Positions 1 through 6,555 of a DNA stretch of 6,555 nucleotides are shown here, piece after piece. How positions within the stretch are numbered: position 1 is the stretch's first letter; each line of letters begins with the position of its first letter. Origin of the DNA: Lentisphaeria bacterium (GTDB lineage Bacteria > Verrucomicrobiota > Lentisphaeria > JABSQK01 > UBA12247). Under the pieces are notes generated by a model. It saw nothing but the letters and a program-made list of their open reading frames with translations. It was not told where the DNA came from and searched no databases. The stretch covers positions 1 through 6,555 of the forward strand of contig DMTJ01000533.1 of assembly GCA_003477185.1 (NCBI GenBank), read 5' to 3'. Both the position numbers and the translations under genes were made by a program.

Positions 1-1053
1 ATGCACCGAGATGAAGAACGCCTCCGGATGACGCCGACGAAAGCGCGACAGCAGAAACTCATCCTCGATCGCATCCACCTTGTTGAAGACCAGCACCCGG
101 TAGTGCTCACCCGCGCCAATCTCCTCGAGCACCTCTTCCGTCGTCCGGATGTGGTCTTCGGCATGCGCACTGGTGATATCCACCACGTGAATCAGAAATT
201 CTGCATCAGCTGCAGACTCCAGCGTCGACTTAAACGATTCGACCAAGTCATGCGGCAGCTTGCGGATGAATCCGACCGTGTCCGTCAACAGCAACGTCTG
301 ATTATTCGGCAGGGCGAGCCGCCGCGTCGTCGGGTCCAGCGTCGCGAACAGCTTATTCTCGACAAAAGCATCCGCCTGCGTCAGCTTGTTCAACAGCGAA
401 GATTTTCCCGCATTCGTGTAGCCAACAATTGCTGCCGAGGGAATCGGTTGCTGCGTGCGCTTCTTGCGTTGCTCTGCGCGATGCTTCTTCAGCTCCTCCA
501 GCTCCCGCTTGAGATGCGTAATGCGATGCCTGACCATTCTCCCGTCCAGCTCGATCTGCTTCTCACCTTCGCCGCCGCGAATCCCCACACCGCCCTGCTG
601 ACGGGACAAATGTGTCCAGGCATTTTTCAAGCGTGGCAGAGAGTACTCGGACTGGGCCAGCTGAACCTGCAGCTTGGCCTCGCGCGTCCGAGCCCGGCGA
701 CCAAAAATTCCCAGAATAACCTCGTGGCGATCGACCACCGGGATCTCGGCCAACTTCTCCCAGTTTCGCTGCTGGGACGGCGAGAGCTCGTCGTCAAAAA
801 TGATCATATCGAGTTTCTGCTCTCGACATTGCTCCACGATCGAATCCGCATTTCCGGAGCCGATCAGGTACCTCGCCTGAGGTTTACTCAGGCGGATCAC
901 ACGGCGTGCCGATGCCTCGGCACCGTACGTTTCGGCAAGCTCGGCAAGTTCGTCGAGCATTTCGTTCGCATGCTCTACCGTAGACTGCTGGGGGCAGACG
1001 GCCACCAGGAGTGCATGGCGCTGCTCGGTGGACCGTTCCAAGAGTTCAAACAC
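1..1053 (-). CDS. hflX: GTPase HflX (3' end outside window)
   Basis: HflX is a ribosome-binding TRAFAC GTPase that acts on the large subunit and, in studied bacteria, splits stalled or stress-arrested 70S ribosomes. The 351 visible residues show the N-terminal HflX domain with the FDDELSPSQQRN motif (from residue 86), a coiled-coil linker containing GGVGIRGGEGEKQIELDGR (154-172), then the G domain: G1 GYTNAGKS (211-218), switch I FATLDPTTR, G3 DTVGF (258-262) and G4 NKVD (324-327). The frame runs off the left edge at ISVH, at or near the G5 position, so roughly the last 70-90 residues of a usual 420-440 are missing. The start is GTG at 1053-1051: a GAGG (1064-1061) lies 7 bases upstream and an in-frame TGA lies just above it, which excludes a longer form. 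The linker reads RGGEGEKQ where the common form is RGPGETQ. It sits 27 bases after the DUF1232 gene, probably in the same transcript. Family assignment is secure. Confidence 0.96.
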   Translation of the reverse strand, partial: MFELLERSTEQRHALLVAVCPQQSTVEHANEMLDELAELAETYGAEASARRVIRLSKPQARYLIGSGNADSIVEQCREQKLDMIIFDDELSPSQQRNWEKLAEIPVVDRHEVILGIFGRRARTREAKLQVQLAQSEYSLPRLKNAWTHLSRQQGGVGIRGGEGEKQIELDGRMVRHRITHLKRELEELKKHRAEQRKKRTQQPIPSAAIVGYTNAGKSSLLNKLTQADAFVENKLFATLDPTTRRLALPNNQTLLLTDTVGFIRKLPHDLVESFKSTLESAADAEFLIHVVDITSAHAEDHIRTTEEVLEEIGAGEHYRVLVFNKVDAIEDEFLLSRFRRRHPEAFFISVH

Positions 1054-1080
1054 AGATCATCCTCAACATAATTAGGCCGG

Positions 1081-1437
1081 TCATAGAACCGGTTGTGCCT
1101 CTACATCGATCACCTTCTCAGGGTCCGATCCAGCAGGCGAGTTATCTTCTTCAATTTCGCGTACCCGCGCCGCCTGGACCATCCCAAGAATCCACGCGCC
1201 CAACGCCACGTCATCAATCCAGCCAATAAACGGCGCAAAAAGCTCCGGCAACACATCGACCGGAGACAACAGGTAGATGACAGACAGGATCAGTGCAAGC
1301 TTCTTACTCGTTTCGACGTGCTTGCTAGTCATGAATCTGGGGATGTCGGTCACCGCCGCCCAGATCGCGCCGGGCCCAAGCTTATCTGCCCAACTCTGTT
1401 CGCGTTTCTTGTTCTGTGTCTGGTTTGTCTCGCTCAT
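1081..1437 (-). CDS. DUF1232 (YkvA-like) small membrane-associated protein
   Basis: A 118-residue protein of the DUF1232/YkvA family, whose biochemical role is unknown. The family signature is clear at residues 56-77 (LLSPVDVLPELFAPF then GWIDDV), the hydrophobic hairpin typical of these proteins, preceded by a basic N-terminus and followed by a second hydrophobic stretch (to about 90) and an acidic tail. It is probably anchored in or against the inner membrane. The start chosen is the ATG at 1437-1435 because GAGG (1447-1444) lies 6 bases upstream. An in-frame ATG at 1503 would add 22 residues rich in Arg and Cys; it overlaps the stop of the upstream gene by one base (TGATG) but has no evident ribosome-binding site, so it is less likely, though termination-reinitiation could use it. 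It lies between the Cdc123-like gene and hflX in a tight same-strand series. Confidence 0.88.
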   Translation of the reverse strand: MSETNQTQNKKREQSWADKLGPGAIWAAVTDIPRFMTSKHVETSKKLALILSVIYLLSPVDVLPELFAPFIGWIDDVALGAWILGMVQAARVREIEEDNSPAGSDPEKVIDVEAQPVL

Positions 1438-1502
1438 CGGGGACCTCTTACTGCTGGGGCGTGTACCGTCGCATCTGAAGCGACAACCTCGGCGGTCTTT
1501 CA

Positions 1503-2219
1503 TCAGAATGATACTTGAATGTTCCCCGTAAACTTGACTGGTCTTGGCACAATCTTCAAGCCCAGGTCCTCAGACCAGTCCCGATCCCAGTCCAGCAACA
1601 GCAGCGGATCCGTCTCTGCCCCCCATGGATTCAGGTCCAGAATAATGAAGTCACCGCTCGATGTGAGATAGACATCCGCCACCAAGTGCTCGCGCGGCCA
1701 CAGGTGGCTGATATCCAAAGCAAAATCCCTCGCCTGCCGCCAATAATCATTCCGGCGTTTCGCCAAGCTCGCGTAGTAGCGGTCCAAATTTCGCTGTGAC
1801 ATCGCCACCGGCCGGCGATGATGAATAAACAGCCGAAACTCCCGTGCTGGCTCCATGCGTCGGTAGCTATGCATAGCTAGGCGCTCGGTCTCCCCGCTCT
1901 CTGCGGCTGCCCGCGCCTTAGTGCTGGAAATCAGCATCTGCCAGGCCCCATCTCCCGTGCTCACCGCGCCATTATCGCGCTGAAACACCGGCGAGTCCGT
2001 CGGTGCGCAGCCGTCTGCATGCACAAAGCCACTGCCCGGCAGCATCCGCAGTGCGCGTTGCAGCCGGTGTTTCATGTCGATCACTTCCAAGCCTTCGTTG
2101 GTGCCGACGGCTAAAGCCGCCCGCGCGTCATTTGGCAACGGCACGAACACCGTCGGAAACGTGTACGCCCCGAGCGTCATGTACCAACTGCTCAGGCACA
2201 AGTCTCGGTGTACTGTCAT
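1503..2219 (-). CDS. Cdc123/D123-family ATP-grasp protein
   Basis: A 238-residue protein that I assign to the Cdc123 (D123) family by motif comparison from memory. In eukaryotes Cdc123 is an ATP-grasp-fold chaperone that promotes assembly of translation initiation factor eIF2; bacteria have no eIF2, so the partner here is unknown. Visible matches in order: SSWY and FPTVFVPLP near the N-terminus (10-29), FVHADGCAPTDSP (65-77, like the APRD segment of the animal protein), EFRLFI (127-132), SQR followed by RYY (141-149), ADVYL (181-185) and LDLNPWG (194-200), then a DPLLLLDW segment (204-211). D182, D195 and N197 occupy the positions of the ATP/Mg ligands in the family, so nucleotide binding is plausibly kept. 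Its ATG overlaps the stop of the lipoprotein gene by 4 bases (ATGA) and a GGGAG (2231-2227) lies 7 bases upstream. It is likely cytoplasmic and translationally coupled. Function is not predictable beyond the fold. Confidence 0.85.
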   Translation of the reverse strand: MTVHRDLCLSSWYMTLGAYTFPTVFVPLPNDARAALAVGTNEGLEVIDMKHRLQRALRMLPGSGFVHADGCAPTDSPVFQRDNGAVSTGDGAWQMLISSTKARAAAESGETERLAMHSYRRMEPAREFRLFIHHRRPVAMSQRNLDRYYASLAKRRNDYWRQARDFALDISHLWPREHLVADVYLTSSGDFIILDLNPWGAETDPLLLLDWDRDWSEDLGLKIVPRPVKFTGNIQVSF

Positions 2220-2770
2220 TGCTCCACTCCCATCGGTACAAAGCCCTCATCGGCGGTCACCACGATCTGATCAATCTGCACATCCGGCTCCCGCGGTTTC
2301 CTTACAAACACATTCTTTCCAGCCGCCAGCGGCAGCCGCGATCCTTTGACCCAGTGCCAAGCCCCATAAGTTCCATCCTCCCCAATCAACTGCAGCGGCC
2401 CGGCCGGTGCCACCAGCTCGAACGAATTCGCACACGTCCCACCCCACCTCGTCCGAAACCAGATACTCACCTGCTGCGCCTTCGGCAGCTCAATTGCGAA
2501 CTCCGCAGATCCGCCAAACGCCTTTTTCTCCGCACTCGGCGCAATCCGCAGACAAGCGCCAGCCGATGCCCCAGGGGTTGCGAATTCCGCAAAATCGCCA
2601 TCAGCCACCGTTGCGGACTCCGCTTCGATCACCTGGTGATAGGGCAAAGCAGTCGCGGCAGGTGCTTTTCCCGCCTCGCTCGTAGCAGCCGGCTCCGCAG
2701 GTTGCCCGCAGCCAGGAAGTAACCAAGCAGCCAGACCGCCAGCAAACATGAGCGTTATAAATTGTTCCAT
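2216..2770 (-). CDS. Lipoprotein with CBM-like (galactose-binding-fold) domain
   Basis: A 184-residue predicted lipoprotein. A short hydrophobic leader ends in LLPGC with Cys21 as the lipidation site. The n-region has no positive charge and Pro at -2 is unusual, so this is a slightly poor lipobox. A Pro/Ala-rich linker (22-43) leads to one domain (about 46-180) that begins VIEAESA, contains SIWFRTRW (102-109) and GAWHWVKG (136-143), and ends IDQIVVTADEGFVP. This pattern is like CBM6/CBM35-type beta-sandwich modules found in polysaccharide-degrading and surface proteins of environmental bacteria; the ligand is unknown. The start is fixed by an in-frame TGA at 2782-2780; AGGGTG (2786-2781) sits 10 bases upstream as a rather distant Shine-Dalgarno. 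It is the first intact gene of the minus-strand series and overlaps the Cdc123-like gene by 4 bases. Confidence 0.82.
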   Translation of the reverse strand: MEQFITLMFAGGLAAWLLPGCGQPAEPAATSEAGKAPAATALPYHQVIEAESATVADGDFAEFATPGASAGACLRIAPSAEKKAFGGSAEFAIELPKAQQVSIWFRTRWGGTCANSFELVAPAGPLQLIGEDGTYGAWHWVKGSRLPLAAGKNVFVRKPREPDVQIDQIVVTADEGFVPMGVEQ

Positions 2771-2809
2771 ACTTTCAATTCACCCTAAAATAGCGAGGTA
2801 TCACGCGAT

Positions 2810-2914
2810 CTACCCACCATAGTCGTCGGCGAGCATTCCTCCTTGACGAAACGAACCAAACATCGGCAGCCCGTGCAGCTCGAGCGATTCATCCAGCGCC
2901 TCAGCTGCAGGCAT
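2810..2914 (-). pseudogene. Protein-like 34-codon tail, unknown family
   Basis: A short frame, different from that of the exosortase remnant, runs from an ATG at 2914 to TAG at 2812-2810. It reads MPAAEALDESLELHG and ends GGMLADDYGG. The composition (acidic, balanced, no rare residues) looks like the true C-terminus of a protein rather than random translation, and the frame also stays open for some codons upstream inside the exosortase remnant. It begins about where the exosortase homology stops, so it may be the end of a different gene brought next to the remnant by deletion, or a small gene of its own. No ribosome-binding site is obvious before the ATG. I do not recognise the family, and chance cannot be excluded at this length. 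Confidence 0.3.
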
Positions 2915-3218
2915 CGTCCACTCCCAGCGACATATTCGCCAGATGCATCACATTTACCTCGCGAAAAATGCTGATCCCGCATAGCCGAATTAGCGGCTCC
3001 GCCATTGTCGAAACCAAGGCACGCAGCGCCCGGGTGAGCACCCCCACCAATAGCATTAGCAGCGGGATCGCGAACAGCGGGATCATAAAGCCATGGCTGC
3101 AGTCCGCGCTCTCGCTGTACAACTGCCCCAGCGCGTACAGGCTTGGCCACGCCAGCAGCAATGCACAGCACGACAGCCCTATTGTCTTCGTTGCCAATCG
3201 GCGTGCTGCGTTTGTCAT
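2901..3218 (-). pseudogene. Truncated exosortase-like remnant
   Basis: Exosortases are multi-pass membrane cysteine transpeptidases that process C-terminally sorted (PEP-CTERM-type) proteins. This frame, taken from the ATG at 3218, codes 105 residues. The first half has a hydrophobic segment (ALLLAWPSLYALG) and the N-terminal family signature ADCSHGFMIPL (SHGF at 3098-3087). The second half has TMAEPLIRLCGISIF and a segment ending GVDDACS, which matches the region around the catalytic cysteine (ACSG). The two halves join near 3040, with several dozen residues fewer between them than in intact exosortases. A TGA follows ACS directly, so the transmembrane segments carrying the catalytic Arg and His are absent. 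This is best read as an inactive remnant with an internal deletion plus loss of the C-terminus. An ATG at 3260 would add 14 residues; neither start has a strong ribosome-binding site. Confidence 0.72.
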
Positions 3219-3419
3219 GTCCGAACCATGCTCAAGAAGGGGAGGTAGTAGGGTGCGCATGCGTGGAGGCGCTCAAGGCGGCGACGCAAGACATCGTCCC
3301 CATCGCGGTGCGAACTCCGCCAATACGGGACCTTCCCGGCCTACTGATGCGACGGCGAAATAAGTTGCATTTGATTGCGATGGTTTTGGTTTTCGGGTTG
3401 GGAAAGAACGGTAAGTCGT

Positions 3420-3432
3420 GACGTGCCACGTC
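3420..3432. repeat. 13-base palindrome GACGTG-C-CACGTC
   Basis: Perfect inverted repeat with 6-base arms around a single central base, inside the gap between the divergent units and at the left border of the interrupted frame. It resembles a small dimer-binding site, but it lies about 370 bases from the nearest intact gene start and may be chance. Confidence 0.25.
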
Positions 3433-3655
3433 GTCTGGGCTGCTGGACGAAGCCGCCTACACCGACAAGCCGGAATCGAGACGCGAAGAGCGCAACGGCC
3501 AGAGCTTTGTCGCAGCGCTCAAAATATCCGGGATTCCATTGCGAAACTAGATCAAGGAGGGCTTTGGCTCCGGTCTACATCTTGACGCCATCACGCATGA
3601 AATAGGCCAGTTCCTGGAGCAGAAAGGCTTGCTGGAGGCGACGAAAAACGAGTGA
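3422..3655 (+). pseudogene. Interrupted coding remnant, unknown family
   Basis: One plus-strand frame is protein-like from about 3422 to TGA at 3653-3655, broken once by TAG at 3548-3550. Before the TAG it includes LLDEAAYTDKPESRREERNG and FVAALKISGIPLRN; after it comes IKEGFGSGLHLDAITHEIG and QFLEQKGLLEATKNE. Codon third positions are mostly G or C and the residue composition is soluble and helical, as in real genes. There is an in-frame TGA at 3419-3421 and no good start codon, so it appears to be the 3' part of a gene that lost its beginning and gained a stop. No family is recognised. Confidence 0.35.
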
Positions 3656-3697
3656 ACTACTCCCATCACCGCAGCAGGTGTGCGCACGTTACCCAGT

Positions 3698-3781
3698 ATG
3701 GTTGAGGCCGGAAAACGAAACGAAGCGCCGCCAAATTTCTCGAGTTTCCGACGAAGACTGGTAATCAGTAGCCTTTTTTAG
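3698..3781 (+). other. 27-codon upstream open frame
   Basis: An ATG at 3698 opens a 27-residue frame (MVEAGKRNEAPPNF at the start, FRRRLVISSLF at the end) that stops at 3779-3781, 20 bases before the LamG gene start. It has no clear Shine-Dalgarno site. It could be a leader peptide, but length and composition do not exceed chance. Confidence 0.15.
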
Positions 3782-3787
3782 GAAGGC
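3771..3787 (+). promoter_or_regulatory. Short hairpin in the leader of the LamG gene
   Basis: GCCTT (3771-3775) pairs with AAGGC (3783-3787) around a 7-base loop that contains part of a T-run. The hairpin ends 14 bases before the ATG at 3802, so it could lower access to the ribosome-binding region. The stem is only five pairs, too weak for a terminator, and there is no T-tract after it. Confidence 0.2.
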
Positions 3788-3801
3788 ATAAGAGATCTCA
3801 C

Positions 3802-6555
3802 ATGAATAGAATTCGAACCTTTGCGACTTGGTTGTCCCTGGTGGCACTCATTGTGTCCGCAGAATGCCTTGCCCAAGCCCCCGAAGCAACCGAGACGGTC
3901 AACGAGGCTACTGCTGCTGCGACCACAGTACTCCCCGAACCTGCCCGTCGGTTCTCCTATGGTTATTGGCCCAATGGCTGGCGAAAGACCCCGAAAGACA
4001 CCTCCCCAGACGTGTTGTGCTTCGAGACCGGACACTACGGCTTCCTGCTGGATATGGACGACCTGACCAGCCCGCGCTTTGGCCTATTCAATGATCGCGT
4101 CGACTACGTCGGAGCTCTGAACGCCGGTAGGGCGCGCATCGACACGCTACAACCAGCCGAGCTAGCGATCGAGCTCGTTGTCGATGGCAAGACCTACCAG
4201 GCGACGACCTGCCGCGCTGGTGTGGATACAGACGTGCAGCGCCTCAAAAACGCAAACCTCTGGTGGTCTGGTCGCTTCGCCCAGCACTACATCGTTCACG
4301 ATCTCGTTTTTACCGATGAGACAGGCAAGCAATTCGCCTGCTTTGGCAAGCTCGACCTCGTCGCCTGGCCCGGGAGTCTGACTCTGACCACGGAACTTGA
4401 GCCCGCGTTACAGTTCGCAGATGGGCCAGATCGGGGCGCCAGCGGGAACGGCCACTGCATCATCAACACCCCGTTGCAGATTCCACACAGCCCCGAACTG
4501 GATCCAGCCACGTTCACCGCTGAGATCTGGATGCAAATGCCGAAGGGTCTGGAGCGCAATATGAACGGCTGGATGCTCTGCAAAAATGACAATGAATGGG
4601 GCCAGGGAAACTTCGGGCTCGTGTATAACAACGGAATGGTGGCCGCTGTCATGAACAACGCTGGCGGCCAGCTGAACCAAGTTCGAATTCCCCAATACGG
4701 CCCGCTTAAGCCCGGCCGCTGGTATCACTACGCCATTGCCTATGACGGCACAACTATGGAGTTTTATGTGGATGGCGAACGTCATGGCTCCAAGAAGCTG
4801 GGCGCACCACGCACCCCAGGCACCGGCGCCCTGCGCATAGGGCAGCGTGCCGATGGCGAGCTGGCGGTCATTCACGGGCTGTATGATCAGCTCCGTATCT
4901 GGAACCGGGTACTCTCGCAGGACGAGCTGAAAGCCCATCTCCGCGCCCCCGGCATAATTCCCGACAAGCAGGGGCTTCTCTTCGAAAGAAACTTCGACAG
5001 CGGCGCTGAGTTCAAGGTGCCATCATGGACCAACGCCCAGGTAAACCTGCGTTTCAAGACGGCCGAGCGTGAATGGAAGGCATCCCAGCCCATTGACGGT
5101 GCCTGGGAGGCTGGGCAGCCCAAGCAGCTCACCCTTAATTGTGATCTCGACGCCAGCTGTGCCAGCGACCGCCAGGTTTCTGGGACCGTCACCACCCCGG
5201 GCGGCCAGACCTTTCCCATTCGATTCGATGCCACCTCAAACTGCTATGTCGCGGACATCATAGATCTTGAGCGCCGCTTCGAGGTTGGCTACATCAAGAT
5301 CACAAACTACGACGAATTCAACATCCAGCTCGATTGCGCTGACGACGCGACCCGCCCCCTCCCGTTTCTCCTGCGCATGTATGAATCGGCAAACGACACC
5401 GCCATGGTCCCGATCCTCTGCCACCCGGATGGCACGCCATCGGGCATTCCCGTACAGCTCAGCAAGAACTGGCACGATCCTCCCATGGGCAACGGCCTGC
5501 GCGCCTTCACCCTGCTCCCACTCAAAAAGGGCGCAAACCGATATCGCTTGCGCGTCCCGTACACCTTCTACGGCAACCTACCCACTGCAAGTCATGCACA
5601 GCTTTCCTTGGTCGGCTGGGGCGGCAACGGCCGCTGGGACCAGCTGGCCCTCTCATCCGGTGGTGAATCCATCACCTTTGATATCGACATGAGTCCGACA
5701 GAGGTCGCGGTTTGTGACATCCGCCTGCCATTGGCTCGGAATGGTAAAGACGGCAATCCATGGACCTGGTCCGATGTCGGCTGGGGCGGCGATTGGCTCG
5801 GCCTCTATCACGGGAACCATAAGATCCCTAACGCTGGCATGAAAGCCGCCTACCTCTCACACGGCCCATGTCTCACCGACGTACTCTACCAAGGCACCTA
5901 TGGGGCCGACGGAAAAGCCCTGCTCAGCGCCCGCGTTCAGACCCCGCGCACCAACGACTACGCCCGCACCTTCCAGAAACTCGAGTACCAGTTTCAACAG
6001 AAAGTCAGCACGAAAAACTCGTATCTGATGAAAAAGCACGCCGATTGCTTCGACACCACCGTCGCCTACGGCAATGCCAATGGCCTGATCGCCGAGAAAC
6101 GCATCGCAGGGAAGACTAAGAGAGGCGACCTGCTAATTCCACCTACGGAAATCACCGGCCCCGGCCCATGGTGGGTAGCCTTCCCGGGACGAACCCGGCG
6201 GGACGCCGACATGGCGGGACGCGATTGGGCTATCGGCTACATCTCCTGGGTCATACGGGACTACCACGCCACTTTCGGCAGCACGGACTATCCCAATCCC
6301 CACTTCCAGGTCAAAATCGAGAAGCGGATTGGCAACGAAGCCACGCTCGAAACGCTCCTCGTACCGCCTCCGGTCGTTAAGAGCTACCAGCCCGGGGACC
6401 GCGTACTGCTCGATACCCAATGGCTCCATCTACACCGCAATGCCGACCGCTACGGCGGCTCCAACGAGGCCTATCGCGAACATCTCGCGCAGCATCCGCA
6501 ATCGTGGCGGACCACCTATCGGGAAGTCAGCGGAAACAATCTGGACATCGACGTG
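3802..6555 (+). CDS. Large secreted LamG-domain protein (3' end outside window)
   Basis: The frame stays open from ATG 3802 to the right edge, giving 918 residues with no stop. A signal peptide is clear: basic MNRIR, a hydrophobic core (WLSLVALIV) and a probable signal peptidase I site after CLAQA, followed by an Ala/Thr/Glu-rich linker. Residues about 50-210 form a region I cannot assign. Residues about 225-378 are a LamG/concanavalin A-like jelly-roll domain: FTAEIWM, then GRWYHYAIAYDG with the typical FYVDG strand, ending LYDQLRIWNRVLSQDEL. Such domains usually bind glycans or pack against catalytic modules. Residues about 390-918 show no recognised family but have two GWGG segments (605-608 and 660-663) and a Trp-rich patch (654-665). 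The start is supported by a modest AAGAG (3790-3794) 7 bases upstream and an in-frame TAG at 3769-3771. Likely exported to the periplasm or surface. No catalytic motif is identified, so enzymatic activity cannot be claimed. Confidence 0.88.
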   Translation, partial: MNRIRTFATWLSLVALIVSAECLAQAPEATETVNEATAAATTVLPEPARRFSYGYWPNGWRKTPKDTSPDVLCFETGHYGFLLDMDDLTSPRFGLFNDRVDYVGALNAGRARIDTLQPAELAIELVVDGKTYQATTCRAGVDTDVQRLKNANLWWSGRFAQHYIVHDLVFTDETGKQFACFGKLDLVAWPGSLTLTTELEPALQFADGPDRGASGNGHCIINTPLQIPHSPELDPATFTAEIWMQMPKGLERNMNGWMLCKNDNEWGQGNFGLVYNNGMVAAVMNNAGGQLNQVRIPQYGPLKPGRWYHYAIAYDGTTMEFYVDGERHGSKKLGAPRTPGTGALRIGQRADGELAVIHGLYDQLRIWNRVLSQDELKAHLRAPGIIPDKQGLLFERNFDSGAEFKVPSWTNAQVNLRFKTAEREWKASQPIDGAWEAGQPKQLTLNCDLDASCASDRQVSGTVTTPGGQTFPIRFDATSNCYVADIIDLERRFEVGYIKITNYDEFNIQLDCADDATRPLPFLLRMYESANDTAMVPILCHPDGTPSGIPVQLSKNWHDPPMGNGLRAFTLLPLKKGANRYRLRVPYTFYGNLPTASHAQLSLVGWGGNGRWDQLALSSGGESITFDIDMSPTEVAVCDIRLPLARNGKDGNPWTWSDVGWGGDWLGLYHGNHKIPNAGMKAAYLSHGPCLTDVLYQGTYGADGKALLSARVQTPRTNDYARTFQKLEYQFQQKVSTKNSYLMKKHADCFDTTVAYGNANGLIAEKRIAGKTKRGDLLIPPTEITGPGPWWVAFPGRTRRDADMAGRDWAIGYISWVIRDYHATFGSTDYPNPHFQVKIEKRIGNEATLETLLVPPPVVKSYQPGDRVLLDTQWLHLHRNADRYGGSNEAYREHLAQHPQSWRTTYREVSGNNLDIDV

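Larger units (their letters stand above)
3261..3801. other. Intergenic / decayed region between divergent units
   Basis: This 541-base stretch separates the minus-strand genes from the plus-strand LamG gene. No intact gene is recognised. It contains an interrupted protein-like frame (3422-3655), a 13-base palindrome (3420-3432), a 27-codon open frame (3698-3781) and a short hairpin (3771-3787), each listed separately. The remaining short open frames have no recognisable motif. It should carry the promoter of the plus-strand gene, but I cannot point to convincing -35 and -10 boxes. Confidence 0.6.

Noticed and set aside
1..1071. Plus-strand 356-codon open frame
   Set aside because: It is the exact antisense of hflX, in codon register with it. 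The minus strand carries all the GTPase motifs, whereas the plus product is Arg/Leu-rich with no motif.
2003..2722. Plus-strand 239-codon open frame
   Set aside because: It is antisense to the Cdc123-like and lipoprotein genes, and its product is Arg/Pro/Ser-rich without domain features.
2785..3171. Minus-strand 128-codon frame over the exosortase remnant
   Set aside because: It is an alternative frame; the exosortase SHGF and ACS motifs are read only in the frame of 2901-3260, and this product has no recognisable pattern.
3232..3429. Minus-strand 65-codon frame upstream of the exosortase remnant
   Set aside because: It has no motif, ribosome-binding site or protein-like pattern, and it is rich in Arg, Ser, Thr and Pro as expected from chance frames.
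3771..3787. Possible rho-independent terminator
   Set aside because: The stem has only five pairs, no T-run follows the 3' arm, and it lies directly before a gene start rather than after a gene.
4296..5234. Several minus-strand frames of 115-176 codons
   Set aside because: They lie antisense to the continuous LamG frame, which has a signal peptide and domain signatures; the antisense products show none.

Overview
The window looks like a bacterial chromosome segment of moderately high GC with clear Shine-Dalgarno sites. The mix of an exosortase-type remnant, a large secreted LamG-domain protein, a CBM-like lipoprotein and a bacterial Cdc123/D123 homologue recalls the Verrucomicrobia/PVC group. 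That assignment is an inference from family content, since no rRNA or other marker gene is present.

Left part (1-2770), minus strand: four closely packed genes read right to left. They are a small lipoprotein with a galactose-binding-like domain (2770-2216), a Cdc123/D123-family ATP-grasp protein (2219-1503), a short DUF1232 membrane-associated protein (1437-1081) and the GTPase HflX (1053 to beyond the left edge). The first pair overlaps by 4 bases. The second and third are 65 bases apart, or overlap by one base if an upstream ATG is used. The last gap is 27 bases. This spacing suggests one operon with translational coupling.

Middle (about 2800-3800): a decayed zone. An exosortase-like frame keeps the N-terminal SHGF signature and the catalytic-cysteine ACS motif but lacks the stretch between them and everything after the cysteine. 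A 34-codon protein-like tail in another frame follows it. Further right, on the plus strand, a second protein-like frame (3422-3655) is interrupted by TAG. The rest is a leader region with no recognised gene.

Right part (3802-6555), plus strand: one long open frame, 918 codons and still open at the window edge. It encodes a secreted protein with a signal peptide, an N-terminal region without recognised homology, one LamG/concanavalin-like domain and a long C-terminal part of unknown family. It is divergent from the left operon.

No tRNA, rRNA, CRISPR array or intact mobile element was seen. The most notable item is the Cdc123 homologue (a eukaryotic eIF2-assembly chaperone family) placed in an apparent operon with the ribosome-associated GTPase HflX.
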